This document shows positions 1 to 13,300 of a stretch of DNA of 64,000 nucleotides, in pieces (the stretch's first letter is position 1; each line of letters begins with the position of its first letter). Source of the stretch: Himantopus leucocephalus. Lineage: Eukaryota > Chordata > Aves > Charadriiformes > Recurvirostridae. The DNA lies in assembly GCA_003993805.1 (NCBI GenBank), contig RSEF01000003.1:86588920-86652919 (forward strand). The letters run 5' to 3'. Both the position numbers and the translations under genes were made by a program. The notes under the pieces were generated by a model. It was given only the letters and a program-made list of their open reading frames with translations, was not told the DNA's origin and did not search any database.

Positions 1-1402
1 GTGGAACTTCCTATATGTGTTGTGCATTAAGAAACCCTTGGGTATTTTACACAGAAATGTTTATTATAATTATAGTACTAGAACATCTTTATCTGCCAAA
101 GCGTCTGCCTTGCACCTGCTCTCCTGCCATGGAAAGAGAGCAATGAGAGAGAACAGAGGCTGCGGCAGGAAAGGGAAGAAAAATAGTAACCTCTTTAGAA
201 AAGCTCCATCAGTTTTTCTTCAAACAAGTTTTTTCTTGGCCTCAGTGTAGGGAAAAATAAGCATGACTCCTCCACTGTTTCCTTGCTCATGGATATAAGC
301 AGTCTTGTGAAGGGCATCTCAGCTCTACAGTCCTTTGAAGAACTGAAATGAAAGGATGGATCCCCAGAAGCCGTGATTTTCTCTTTGTCTGGCTGAGCAG
401 GCACAGGTCTCGCAGTGACAGGACAAGATTTCTTTCCCTCCCTGCGATGGGAACATGTTTATTGGCACTGCGGCATCAGCTGAGAACCGACACAACTCCT
501 TTGCAGTTCAAAGTAAAGTTGCTGCAGGTTTCAGAGGGAGCCAGGGCAGGCTTTAAAACTGCGTTTCCTTTTGAGGCCATTGAATCCCTTCCAGATTGGC
601 AGCATGCTGACAGTCAACATGAGGGGTTTTTTTCTGACAAAAGCAAAAAAATGCACCAGGAGATGAAGCCCCCTCCTATTCTGCAATTATTACATCGCCC
701 TGGTTTTCATCCATTACTAATATTGGTCCAAATTCAAAGATTTTGATTCACCAAGGTGCCTAATAATGTGTATGTATAAAAGTGGCTTTAACAGAGCGTT
801 CACTTAATGTTTGTACAAATTACGCCTAGCACTCCCTATTCATGTCCTCTGAATCCTTTCTAAGTAAATCAGTAAATAAATAAAACCACCACCAAATATA
901 CATGTTTCAATGTATTTAAAATATTTATTTCAGACAAAAAGCTACTTGGTGCGCATGTCAAACAATATTTTATTTTGGAGTATTTTCCAAATGCTAATGT
1001 CACTGACAATATGAGTGATCTCTTGCAGTGCTGAGACAGTGAACACCCAAAGTAATCATTTCCATGATGAGCTCTGCACTTCGGCTGCAAAACACTGAAC
1101 ATTCTTTGCGTTTTAAATTATTTTTTCTTAATAGCAGCACCGTTAAAAAATACATATACTTGTCAAAACTTAAGTACTTAGGAAGACTGGTTTAGACAAG
1201 GCTTAGATTTGTTATGTGTCAGTTTCCAACTAGGTCATATATACTCAGGTAAAAGTTAATTTAATCTGTATTTCATATATATATATAAACATACCATATA
1301 TATTTTCACAGCGTCTATAGGTATTTTACATATATTCTGGGATGGTAAGAATATATATGTTCTTCTATATTATATATTTCATATAATATGTATTTTCACA
1401 GG
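1..1402. other. Intergenic sequence, no gene recognised
   Basis: AT-rich non-coding DNA. The longest open frame, 348-746 on the plus strand (132 codons), has no recognisable domain, no splice context and no homology that I know, so it is treated as chance. No CR1 or LTR end is recognisable here. Confidence 0.6.
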
Positions 1403-1525
1403 ATATAGATATAGATATAGATACAGATATAGATATAGATACAGATACAGATATAAATATAAATACAAATATAAATATAAATATAAATATAAATATAAAT
1501 ATAAATATAAATAAATATAAATATA
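1403..1525. repeat. Compound period-6 microsatellite
   Basis: A run of ATAGAT/ACAGAT hexamers passes directly into ATAAAT hexamers with a single change per unit, ending near 1525. The two blocks share the same period, so the array probably expanded once and then diverged by a G-to-A change. A low-complexity minus-strand open frame across it is only a translation of the repeat. Confidence 0.93.
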
Positions 1526-4257
1526 ATTCTTTGAAGGTAAGAAAAACCAAACAGCAAGAATTTAAAATGTCTAGTACAGCCATAAAGTATGTCAATAAAA
1601 AAAATATTTGATATGATATGAACTGCTATTTTGGAGAAAGAAGTAGTTTAAGAAGACAGGAGGTAAATGTAATGGAAAAATTTCAGACTTTTTTTTATAC
1701 TTATGCTGCAGTAATGCCTGGAGGCCAGACAGATACTTGGCTGACTAACAAAATGCTAATTATTCAGCGACTTCTGTTCCACAGAGTAAAGCCACATCAG
1801 TAACTTGGAAAGTGGGATCTGTGGAACTGTTGAAGTGTACTAATGAAAAAAATCTGTTGGGACCAAATTTAAAAGATGAGACAAGAAACTTTTCAATAAC
1901 ATGATATCACATTGATTTGCTATTCTCTATTTCATACTGTGAATGCTAGGATGTACAAGAATGCAATGTGTGATAACAAGACTGTGGCTGCAGGTGAAGG
2001 AGGAAAGAAATCAATAAAATGTTGAGCAGAGGAAGTGGATAAAAGTCTTGAGGATGCAGCTTTAAAAACATTGTGAAAGTGATCTTCAAATTCTTTAAAA
2101 ATGACAAATTTGTGCCTATCAGAGAAAATTTGCTATCATCTGCTTTGAAATTTTTCCCTGTAGTAACCTGAGTATATATATTCATATCAAAACCAAACAT
2201 TACACCTCATAGTTTATCACCCGATATAAAATATATTGAATATTTTGATGTATTTTACAGTGAATAATCTAATATCTTGAATATTAAGTTAGGGCATACA
2301 AAGACGTGCACAGAAGTTATTGAGGGAAATTAAAAAGGGGAGGATCTTAGGCAAAATCTCCAGATTGAATAAACCAAATACACATCTGTCTCACGGTCCC
2401 AATCGTGTGTCAAAACAACATTATTAAGACTGCAACAGCAAGCACCAGAAAGTTAGAAAAATGCCACAATCATGGTTGTCTACACAACTTAAATTCAGTT
2501 TGTGTGTGCGTGAATGCATTATGGCAGTCAATGGCATCACCATCATCTGGTTTTCACAAGTCCCTTCCCACTCTCGGTGCCCAGAATAGGTGATGACAAT
2601 GTATTGAATTGCTATTCAATATATCATTTGTTCTCTGTACAGCCTGCACACTCTGTTGGTTTTCTTGCATAGCAAAAACTTACAGACTGCATTTCAAAAT
2701 GCTGCTCTGATGAGTTTTTTGCAGTGCCAGAAACCGTGGTGGCTGCAGAAATTAACGAACAGACTTCACAGAGCCTTTAGGGATTGGAGGTGCCTTAGTA
2801 CTGCTGCAGTTTTATACATGGGTAACTAAGGACACACACTAATGTTAAAAAGGGCCTTTAAACCCGGCTGGCCAGTTTGAGATGATGATGATCTCATTTT
2901 TCCATAGCCTTGAATGATATAGTACTGCATTTAAGGTATGATTCTCATTAATTTCAGCCACAGTCATGAGTCTCAGATCTGTAGTGTCCAAGCTATTTAG
3001 GACACACAAATGCAAGAGGGAATTTGCACTTACAAACCCTGGGAGGGATGGAGTTCAACGTTTCTACAACTCATACTGCAGACTCTCGTATCAGACACAC
3101 AAATATAGAAACATGTCATTGGGATCCATATTACCTAGCTTGAGACATCTAAAAGCTATTTTCAATCTAAAATAGACATTTATAAGTCTAGTTTCTAAAC
3201 TAGTCATCTTTCAGAGTCAGTAGAGAGACATAGACTGTGCCAGAGAGCTTGTCATCTTGCCTGCCCTGTACATTTTAGCTGTCCTAGACATCTCATCTTA
3301 GGATGAAATTAATTGTCCTCTGAAGGTTCCTATCTAACAGTAGCCTGAATTCACCATCTTAGATTTAGATGACTAACCATTAAACACTTGAATTAGGTGA
3401 CATAAAACTCACATGTGATCCTCACAGAATTATTATTTTTTTTCCAAAAGTTTCAGGATTTTTGAGTGATTGACTTTGCAGTGTTAAAAGTGTTCCCCAT
3501 CACAGTCTGGAGGTGAATTACTATGTTTGTACAAATGCAAACAGAAGAACTGAGGGGAAAAAAAATCATCAAGTGATGCAATGGTAGCATCTGGGTAGGA
3601 AAACTTCAGGTCTATGATGCAGGCTTGTTACTTGAGCTAACAGAGTGAGTAACTCAGCGGCAGCGACTTGGAGCCTGCCTAGAAGGTGATGGGACCTTGC
3701 CGGGAGGTTTCTAAGGCTTTGCTGAGGTAGAGTCTCCCAAGGTCCATCCCAGGCTTTGGAAAGGTGTACACTGGGCCCACAATTCCTATACCTGTTTTTT
3801 TCCAAACTCGATTCCTCTCTCCCTTCCCCTCAAATGTGCTAATCCTTCAGTCACATCTCTTCCCAATTTTGGCTCTTCATCTCACTTCTTATTAACTGGT
3901 CCCAGATTTTCTACCCTCCAGACCTCTCTCCAGACCACCTCTGGGACCAAGACATCCAGGCCCAATGTCCTTCACTAGGAAGAACCTGTCTTGTGCTTTT
4001 TGACTGGTTTTTTCAGTCTTTTCCCCATTTGTAGGCTTCTGGAGCTCTTCCTGTCTGCAGTCCTTTACCTCAGTCTTCTTACCCTGTTAGTGCTATTTCT
4101 CTCTCCCAGCTTCTCCTCCCATCCATCTTTCACCCTGCGCACAGAACCTATTCCTGTCTGACACCACCACGTTACTCTTTTCTAGTCCAAACTGTCCTTC
4201 CCATGCTCAGTGTTTTCTTTTGCCAGCTCCTGTTCCAGCCATTCTTGCTTTGCTTCT
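1526..4257. other. Intergenic sequence, no gene recognised
   Basis: No open frame has family resemblance and no CR1 tail is visible. 3780-4250 is pyrimidine-rich on the plus strand with many CTCC/TTCC blocks. It may be old repeat, but I cannot name it. Confidence 0.5.
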
Positions 4258-4906
4258 TGTTATGGTTTGAGAAACCCATAACAATTTATTGCCGTTTATA
4301 CAGTCATTCTATCACTCAATGACCCCTCCCCGCCCAGAAAGAGGAATTGAGAAGAATCAAGGAAAACCCAGGGGCTGAGACGTAAACAGATTTAATAGAA
4401 TAAGACTAGATGATTAGCATTAATAACACTAAAGAACCAATATTGATCCTGATACCAACACAAAATATACAAATATTATACTCAGCCAATTCTACCAGTA
4501 GGAAGCTGTGCACTCCCAGCAGTGGACAGTAAATGTCGGACACTGTGAGCGCTACGGCTTCAGGAGGAAGGGAAGGGCTCAGGGGTCCGGCACCAGGGCA
4601 AGAAGTTCTCTGGATGGCAGCCATCATGGCAGAGAGAGACTTTGCAGAAAACTTTCTAATTTATATTGAATGTTATGTTCTTGGTATGAAATAATCCTGT
4701 TGGCCAGCTTGGGTCAAGTGCCTGGGTCTCGCTCCTCCTCATCCCTGCACCTGGCAAGCTCAAAAACACTGAGACCTTGGAACCCACACACCATAGCTGG
4801 CTATAAAGTAAGTATTTTCCCAAATTCAGACACTAGAGTCTTCCAAAAGTGCAGTTTTCCCAAGTATTAGAAGAGAAAGTAGTCCTGTGTTGCTCAAACC
4901 AGGACA
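4258..4906 (-). mobile_element. Solo LTR of an endogenous retrovirus, copy A
   Basis: The element has imperfect terminal inverted repeats: TGTTATGGTTTGAG at the left end, and at the right end the complement of TGTCCTGGTTTGAG. It is flanked by the 5-bp direct repeat CTTCT at 4253-4257 and 4907-4911, which fits a target-site duplication. A TTTATT (complement of AATAAA) at 4285-4290 near the left end gives minus orientation. The same sequence occurs inverted at 16779-17422. The 5-bp duplication fits avian ERVL-type or gamma-type elements better than alpharetroviruses (6 bp); the family name is inference. Short open frames inside it are not genes. Confidence 0.85.
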
Positions 4907-6030
4907 CTTCTGCAACCTCACTCCTCGGTGACTTGTCCTGCCCCTTCCCTCCTCCTGTTCTCTGCTGCCCATTGGGGACTTCGATCCAGTCTCCTTGCTC
5001 AAACATGGTCTGTTCTTCCCACACCCTCAAGCTACCCTTCCCCGCATCTACTGGAGCCAACTCCTCCAGGATGCCTCCCCAGGACTTAAGCTCTTTGGTG
5101 AGGCAGCTGCACTGCCCCTCATGAGCTCAAGCCTTAGTCCAATTGTCCCCTGGATTCAGCACACATGGGTCTCCTTCTCTCCTCACCTCTCTCCACACCC
5201 AGCCTGGTTCCAGTGTCAGAGCTCTGGGTGCACCAACAGACTCTGCCATGCAGATAAGGGACTGTTATCTTTGTGGGCAGCCTCTGCTGGAGTGGGAAGG
5301 GTGACCCACTCGGCATGGAGGAAGTTGCTGTGACCCTGGAGGTTTTGCTCCAGGATCTGATTGTCTCTGTCTGTCTGTCTGTCTGTCTGTGGGATGGGGG
5401 GGTGGTGTGACGAGGAGAGGTGAGTTGGCCTTAGAGGATGCCCAGGAACTCCTTCCAAAATCTGTGAACGGTCTCTCCCCTGTTTGGTAATGATACAATG
5501 TGGGAGGCCATGACATGGGAAAACAAGGTAGGAGGAGTCAGGCAGTCAGCAGGGCCATAGCAAACATCCTGAAGGGGAAAAAATGAGCTATCTTGGTGAA
5601 CAGGTCCACCATTACCAGAATGGCTGCATTCCCCTGTGAGGGGACACGTCTACTGTGAAACCCACGGGTGCAAGCTGCCACAAATGGGCGGGTATAGAGA
5701 GGGTCTCCAAGAGCCCTGGGCCCTTGGCAGACGCCTTTGGTGTGGGCACAGGTCTCGCAGGCCAGGATGTAATCAACTACATTGGCCCATACTCTGGGCC
5801 ACCCATCTGCCAAAGTGATCAGGTGCTGTGTCCTCCAGCAGCTTCCATGCCTGGCTGTGGGTGCATTGGGTGGGGATTGGTGTCTGCCTTGGTCCCCAGG
5901 CAGCGTATGGCTGCTTGCTCCAAGTATGAAAAGACATCTTTCTCTTGTAAGCAGGAGAATGGAGAAAAGAGAGGCTGCAGACCTTGTTACTGCAGTCATA
6001 GTCCTGTGACCCAGTCCCAATTCCCCTTCA
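4907..6030 (-). pseudogene. Decayed Ty3/Gypsy-like integrase fragment
   Basis: An uninterrupted minus-strand frame, 6020-5538, reads like the zinc-binding and start of the catalytic core of a Ty3/Gypsy integrase. A WPRVW block is followed by DYILACETCAHTKG (second half of the HHCC finger), then an SQGNA lead-in and ILVMVDLFTKIAHFFPF around the first catalytic aspartate. Past a stop, resemblance continues in shifted frames to about 5130: a tryptophan-containing segment near 5450, NQILEQNL near 5340, then a late-core segment. The middle aspartate region is not conserved, and the glutamate position reads as aspartate beside a microsatellite. 4907-5130 may be the tail but is weak. No reverse transcriptase, gag or own LTR is recognised upstream. 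It cannot be functional. Confidence 0.75.
5363..5390. repeat. (TGTC)n microsatellite
   Basis: About six tandem TGTC/TCTG units. On the minus strand they read as repeated Thr-Asp-Arg-Gln codons inside the integrase relic, so the array seems to have grown from coding sequence of the dead element. Confidence 0.9.
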
Positions 6031-9000
6031 TCTTCTCCAGGCTTAGTCTTCCACTGGGCTAATTAAACCTCCCCGCTGTCTCCTCTGAATATAATTTCTA
6101 GTCCTGGTTCTCAATATCCCACAAACCCCAGCCTCAACCCCACTTCCCAGTGTGTGTATGCCACCAAAGCACTTGTCCAATTCTTCCCCTTCTCCTCCTC
6201 CTCCTTTTTCTGCCACTCTCCTCTTGCTTCAGCCCCGGTGTTTGGGCTGTGCAAAGGAAGCGGAGGAGAAGAACAGAAGAAAAAGCAAGCACCTCCCAGT
6301 TTGGATAACTGACTTCAAGATCTACCCCAGCCTCCAGCAACACAAAGCTTAGGTTGCAAGGAGAGCCCTGGACAGTTCTGGATGAAATGAGCACCAGGCA
6401 GATTTAGTTCTTCAAGGAATTTAGTGAGTAAATTATTCAGTCTTTTTAGTGAGTGACTCAAACTGTCATTTTTATAGTCCTAGAAATTGGCCGAATTTGA
6501 GTGGATTTTCAGAGGAAAACCAAAAGGCAAATACCTGGTGCAATGGCAAACTTCACGGTCCAAAACTGTGCAGCTCCTGTAATTGTTAAACGGCTCCTCC
6601 CACAAAGGCACTGTAAGTTTTTTATGTTGCAAGATGATGTTTCTAACATTTCTCCCTCCTTCTCGGAAAGGGCTCAAGGATTTGAGCCATCTTACTTTGA
6701 TTGCCGTTTTCCCCCAAACTAAACCTGAATAAACCTACCATGGAAAAATTTAGTCCAAGTAAAATTTAGAAAGTTATAAACCATGGAAAATGTGATATTT
6801 AAGGGTACCGACAAGCAGTGTTAAAAGTAAGTGATACCAATCTTTACTTTTGGTACCTCTGCCATTTGTCTGCACCTTCATTAAGACAGGCAGACTACTA
6901 CCAGCCCGTACAATGAGCTCCATATTCCCTGTGTTCGATGCTGCCGTGAAGGATCACTGGAATGGGAGCATGCAATGAAGAAGTACTGAAATTCTGCCAC
7001 AATGGAATTTCTGCCCTCATAACATCAGTCACCAGTAGCCAGGGAGGAACCGGAGGGCTCGGGGGTCTCTGTCAGCGCTTATCTCCAGGCGCCTGTGTAA
7101 GAGCTCTGACATCCCCGCAGTGCAGTACAAGATACCGTGTGTACTCCTCGGGGCTGGCACTGCTATCTTTAGGGCTCACGTTGCCATTCTCAGGTGCTTG
7201 ATTGTCAGAGGTACGGCTCACATATCACTGTTTCTTGCAATTCCNTCACTGTTTCTTGCAATTCGTTCCCTCCTGCCAGAGGTTAAATGCTGCATTATAT
7301 ACATCACCGGCTCAGTGGCACGCATCCTTTCTGAGGGTTGATGTTGTGCTGATGTCTTAGAGATACAGGGGGAACTGAAAACCAGCTACTCTGCTTCCAT
7401 GACTATCTTTGTAGCCAGGAAAGCAATAAATCTGAAGGAACGGTTAATTGAATGGTACATTGTGAGAGGAGAAGTGACACTTCTAGGGACTGTATTACCA
7501 GAGGAGTCAGATGAGGACATTCCAATGATTATCTAATTTCTTCATCTCTTCTGTCAATAGTTGTTGAGCGACTTCATTTCATTTGGCTGCCTCTCACTTC
7601 TTTTCAGAGGGGAGAGAGCAAATCCTGCCAGTGCCACGCTGCAGCACCGTGCGCTCCAACTGCAGCAAACACTGTGACATTATGCTGCATTATGCTGAGC
7701 GAGCCAGACACTTCTGCTGAGCCCTGGCATTAATGATGCATCAGTGTTTCACTGACTCCCATTCTATTAAAAGAAGTTACAAGATCGGTGTTCAGCACTG
7801 ATGCCTCTGTTTCTTATCTGCATGGAATTTAAAGTGCCCATGAACTCAACAGCAAATGATATTCCTGTTTTTTAAAAGATCCCTGTAACCGGTGGCTGAT
7901 CCCATTACACATTCTCAGTCCCTTAATGTGTCGCTTTCCCATGTGGATACATTATCCTTTACCATTTGCCAGCCTGGGCCTGGGAGCGGAGTGCACTGGG
8001 GGAGGGAAACGAGGACACCCAACCTGCTGTGTGGAGTCACACCGTGCCACATGGACACGCGGGGGCCTCCAGTAGGTGTGCGTGTGCCACACACACAAAC
8101 ACAAATGTATTGCTTATTCCGCAATGGATACCACCGACCACCCAGACATCCTCATGTGACCACAAAGTTTATAACAGCACGAGGGCTGGGATAAATCTGG
8201 GAAAGTTGGAGGTTTTCTGTCTCGTTGACAGAGCGGACTGTAGATCTGTGCCCCTTCGAGTGAGGCCATTCACCTCCAACGCTAGGTGATGGTGCTCCCC
8301 AAGTCACCGGGAACTACGTTCCCAAAAACACAGAGAGGGTGAAAAGACATGTGCTTTCCTGGAAATGCGTCCCTCCTTTTCACAAAGTTTTCCTTCCAGT
8401 GTTCCTCCAACCCTTCATGTCCAGTTGAATACAGGACGGGGAAGAATAATTTTCTCTATCAAATGAAAGAATGATGTATTATTACAGCCTAGTCAAAATC
8501 CAGACAGATGGGAAGAAGTGGGATGGATGTCTCCATGAAAAAGCATTCATGCTTTAGGTCTCCAAACACACCCCTCTGTAGGAATCAACGAGCACTTGGG
8601 CTTAAGTGGAATTACACTGTTTGAATATGAGCTGCATTTTTGTATATAAACAGGATGGAAAAAATACACAACAGCAATAGGACAAGCACAGTCTTTATTA
8701 GTCAAGCAACAGTTTTATAGCCATTGGTAATGTGAATAGCCTGATCTGCTGACTATGTTCTGTTCCTTTTTTTTCCATAAGAAAACTTAACTTGTATTTA
8801 TTTTATTTCTTAGGATGCAGTTTGGATCTCATATTATTTACTGACAAAAGAATTCATTTAGTGGAAATGTTGAACCAAGCCCTCATTCAGGTACACTAGC
8901 GATATTGAAAACACTGTATAAAAAAAAAATAACGGTGAGGATAGAAGTCAGTAAAACTATCCCTGCTATTCTTTGTTCTTTACAAACTGATGCTTTACTT

Positions 9001-12000
9001 TCAAATTACAGCAGAAAAAATGCCCTATATATCATACCACAAATAAAAAAATGCTTGATGCCTCATAAGACACTACTGCAAAGTTTCCAGTAAGTAATTA
9101 TAATTGCACACAGATAAACACCTACCAAGGTTGTGCACATGAATTTCATATGCAAAATTTGCATTTACTGGCAAAAAATGACCCATTTATGAGCTAATAG
9201 AACAAACATGTAAATAAATGACATATGCATGTACAGTCAATATCTGTATGCAAATACCTGGCATACACTTACTTTCCAAAACCCGGTCCTAAAGTGTTGC
9301 CAAAATTGGAAGCATCAAGGTGAAGCTAGGGTATAAAATACTCAAGATCAAATTTTGTCTGTTCATCAATTTTGTCAGTCCAGTCTCAGTAAGCAGAGCA
9401 GCAGTTCCACGTTTGACTTTGCCTTTCTCACTAAAACAAAGTCCAAACAAGATCAAGTCAATCCTCTCCCTATATAAACTCATGAAATAATTTTCATACA
9501 ATGTCCCTGTCTTCCTAATAAATGAGAGCTACCACTCACTGCCTTCGGAGAGGCTAGTATGAAGCTATATCTGGTCCTCTGTCCAGATATTCCCATGTCC
9601 AAGTGTGATTAGCACTGTCTTGTCAAATTTAGCTCTAAGCCATTTGTGAACACCTTCTTTGTTTATAGTAGCACACTCAAATCTGCACAGACCTCTGTGT
9701 TTGCTCTTCTGTGTATCCTATTAACAGTACATTACATTTCAAGATGTCATACTGCAGAAAGCCACAAATGCACTTTTAATCAATTTAAACCAAACCAAGT
9801 GAATTACTTTCATTCTGGATAAATACTGCTTGGTATACATTCTGAAAAAACAAAATTGAGTTTTTAGTTCTACTGCAGTAAATCCAGACTGACTGTACAA
9901 GAATTATTTGCACTGAATTTGAAACTGTTCAATTGCAATTATACAAAAATCCCTATAAAAATCAAACTGTGGCTAAACAGAATTGAACCCCTGTAAGTTG
10001 CCAGCTATGACCTGCTTGGAAAGTGATATAAGGAAATAAAAAAAATCTATGATCCTGAGAGAAATTTTCAAGAAGCTGAGAACTGATGGAACACCTAGAT
10101 TTTTTATTATTGCGTAAGAGAGTAAATAAGACGATCATATTTCAGTTTTCATTCCACTATAATATTTACAGCACAGCGTACTAGATCTTGAGTCCCAGCC
10201 TTCCTTTACTAAAGGCAGTCTAGTTATGTACATACAGCCAAGAACAACCTTCAGCTCAGGAGTTATACTTTTTCCATAAAGTTGAAATACAAAAAAGCAC
10301 AGAAAGGAGATACCATTTTAATGAGATGAGTCAAGAATGCATGAGGGGACTGCCTCTATCAGACTTCACGTTGAATTCAGAACTATGCTTTCCACTACTA
10401 TATGCAAAAAAAAAACCAAACATTTTTAAGCATGTTCCATCACTCCCATTTGACCAACTGTTTGCTTAGGGGCTGTATGTAGCTCCTGCCTACGGAGGTT
10501 TTAGCACGATTAAACCATGGCTCAGCTAGTAACTTACCAATGCACTATTACCCTTGCTCTGTGCACAAACTGAAGAAGAAAAGAGAGCCATGACAAAGAA
10601 TCTTCTAGCCTTGATTTAACTATTTCTAGCCTATATTTCAAGGTCAGTGGGAAGATGGTAAAATGTTGGGGGGGTTGGGTTTTTTATTGTGTCAATGATA
10701 AGATATCGCAGAGACAGACATTCGTATTTCTCTCAATAAACAGGAATGCATTACTAAACTATAAAGCCAAGAAGAGTCATATAGTGTGAAAATATGCAGA
10801 GGAACAACAGCTGTTAGTCATTATTTTCTCCTTATCCTTTCAACACCTCTGTTTCAGTTTGCTCTCTAATGGGTAAATCACACTTTCTCCCTAGGACATT
10901 TTCTCATTTCAGGCAGGTACTAAAAAGCATCCTGAGACAATTAAGAGTCATTGGCTGAAGACACCCCTTCTTTTGTTGCCTTTACTGTAGACATTGAAAC
11001 TCATTTTTATGCTTTATCAAACAGATAAAGCTAATGTTGTGTTCTCTTAGTCCTATCACTATTAATGTGATGGAGGATGTTTCTGCTTTTCTTCTTTAGA
11101 CAATGAACCTAGCCCCTATTTTTTTTTTTTTTACTTACACAGCCTGTGTTATATTTCTCAAAAGAGAAATACCAACTACAAAAATTACTGCTCGCACTTC
11201 ATTCAGGCAAAAGAAGAATCTACCATCAGACAGCTTTTAAACATCTGGTTTATGCTTTACCTCATCTGACAAGGTTTCACATTAGCCATTTGGAAGCAGA
11301 GCAAAAATAGATATGATTTTGCTTATGATCAAACTCTGCTTATTGCACAAGCTACTTTGCTCTAGTCTCCATTTCTTAACTGTTAAATGAATATTTACTG
11401 GGAGTTTGAGCCTTTTGTTCACTCTGATTTTAATTAATCTGACTCTAGGCCACAGTGAAAATGAGGCGGGAAAAAATGCAAACAGCTACAAACATCACAG
11501 TGCAGCAAAATTACTCTGGAAATCTTCTAAATATTTGGCTTAACCATAATGTCCTACTAAATTGGAATTTTCACTGTGAAATACATTTTCCTTTAATAAC
11601 TCCTAAAGTCAGAATAATCATCAATTTTCCCAAGTGGTCAAATGGCAGAAACCTCCGAAATGACAGACTACATCCACCGATGAAGTTGGAATGTATCACA
11701 GCATGCACAAGCTTAAATGCGTGCACTCTTCCATTTCTCTTTCAAAACAAGAGGCTGCTTTTCTTCAGAAAGGCAATTCAGTCTACATGTGGTTTTGACT
11801 TAAAGATCTGAAAAAATGCTATTAATTTAATGCTATTAAACTGATTACATTTCCCACGCAGCTTCTAATACATAATGGTTTTTACAACTGGTACTGCCAA
11901 TACTATTTAGTGAAATAGATTGTGCTGAAGATACTGAGGAGAAGGTACAAGTGACCTTCTATCTGCAGCTACTCTTGGGCAGTGCTGAGGTAGACACACT

Positions 12001-12490
12001 CCTTATGGCTACGCTCAAAAAGGCAAAATATTATTCCAAAGAGTACAGTGCCTCAGTCTTTGTGGTGCCTCAGTAATACCAGTCTTTAATGGGCCAACAA
12101 ATTACCTGGGTTTGAAGCCCTCCTTCAGCATCTAGGGCAGCTCCATCCCAACAACCTTCCTAGCTTCCCCAGGGCTGATATCATTACTGTTTACTGGCTC
12201 TTATATACTATCACTCCATTGTTTCTGTCCCACTCACGTGCACCAGTGCAACACATGCACACGCACATGCATCACATGCAATCTCGGAAAGAAAAGGGAA
12301 AAAAAGAAAAGGAAAAAAAAAAGAAAAAATGGAAATAAGTTCCCTTGGTATCGGGGAACATGGAAATGGTACCAGTTTGGCATAAAACCTTGCGTGTGTA
12401 GCAACAGCATCTAATGCTGGCAGCGGCACGAAGTATTGGGGACCACATGAAAAAGAATAAAAGGCGGCACGTTTCCTCGGGAAAAATACC
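6031..12490. other. Intergenic region upstream of RIPPLY2
   Basis: About 6.4 kb with no supported gene and no CR1 or LTR end that I can recognise. 6180-6290 is purine/pyrimidine skewed. 8085-8105 is a short CA-rich run. 7540-7760 is a balanced-composition stretch that could be a conserved non-coding element, but this cannot be judged from one sequence. A palindromic E-box CACGTG lies at 12235-12240, about 1 kb upstream of the RIPPLY2 TATA box; its relevance is unknown. Confidence 0.5.
7225..7265. other. Probable assembly duplication around a single N
   Basis: A 20-nt string at 7225-7244 recurs at 7246-7265, separated only by one N at 7245. Only the last base differs. This is the pattern left when overlapping contig ends are joined without merging. 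Confidence 0.85.
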
Positions 12491-12542
12491 NNNNNNNNNN
12501 NNNNNNNNNNNNNNNNNNNNNNNNNAAAAAAAAAAAAAAAAA
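12491..12542. other. Assembly gap (35 N) beside a 17-base A run
   Basis: Ns occupy 12491-12525 and the sequence resumes in a homopolymer A tract to 12542. The gap is probably caused by the homopolymer. Confidence 0.97.
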
Positions 12543-13238
12543 CACGCCACTACGCTAAGAAAGCAATGATATCTTAGGGGGAATATGTCAGGGAAGGTAT
12601 CGGGGTGGTGGTGATGCGTTATGCAGTAAGGACCCCTCTAGGGAACGGCATTTTCTCCACCGCCTCAGGGTGACATTCCCCCGCCTCCGCCTGCGCACCC
12701 CGAGCGGGCGCACCGGCAACCGCTCTCCGTTCCACCACCACCACCACCACCCCCCCCCGGCAGCCCCGTCCGCCCCGCTCGGGCGCTACCGGCACCGCAC
12801 GGGTGCTCAGCCTGGCCCTCCCTCCCCACACCCCCTTGCCTTGCCGCTCGACGCCATAAACAAACACGTTTTTAACAACAAAAGGCCGCGCGTTTGCGGC
12901 GGCTTCACCCCCGCCGCCGGGGCGGGAGGGCGGCCCGGGCACGTCCCCGCTGCTGCCTCGCCCGGTCGCCCCCCCCCCGGCTCCGTTCCCACAGGGGCTC
13001 CCCCTCCGCCTCAACCCCCCTCGCCGCCGCCCCCGGCAGCAGCCATGTGTCTGTTCAAGTGCGATTAACACCGACTTNCCCCCCCCCCCCCCCGGCCCGC
13101 CCCGGGCCATTTGGGGCACGCACGCGTCCGCGCCCCGTGTTTACACAGCGGCGCCTTCGCGCGGGGCCGTTTTGTTGATGGCGCTGGCAAATGAGCCGGG
13201 GGAGGTGGGCTCCGCGGCGCGCAGCGGCCGCCGCCGGC

Positions 13239-13244
13239 TATAAA
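13239..13244 (+). promoter_or_regulatory. TATA box of RIPPLY2
   Basis: TATAAA lies 62 nt upstream of the RIPPLY2 ATG, in an otherwise GC-rich promoter. This puts the likely transcription start near 13270 and gives a 5' UTR of only about 30 nt. A TATA box inside a CpG island suits a gene expressed in sharp developmental pulses; that link is inference. Confidence 0.75.
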
Positions 13245-13300
13245 ACCCTCCGGGCCCGGGGAGGGTAAGGCGAACCGAGCCGGTCGCGGACCGGTGGAGG

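Noticed and set aside
348..746. 132-codon plus-strand open frame
   Set aside because: No domain, signal or family resemblance, and no promoter or splice context; length is within chance for 64 kb.
1365..1595. Minus-strand frame rich in Phe/Ile/Ser
   Set aside because: It is the translation of the period-6 microsatellite.
8074..8106. CA-rich run as a microsatellite or Z-DNA element
   Set aside because: Too short and interrupted to stand out from background.
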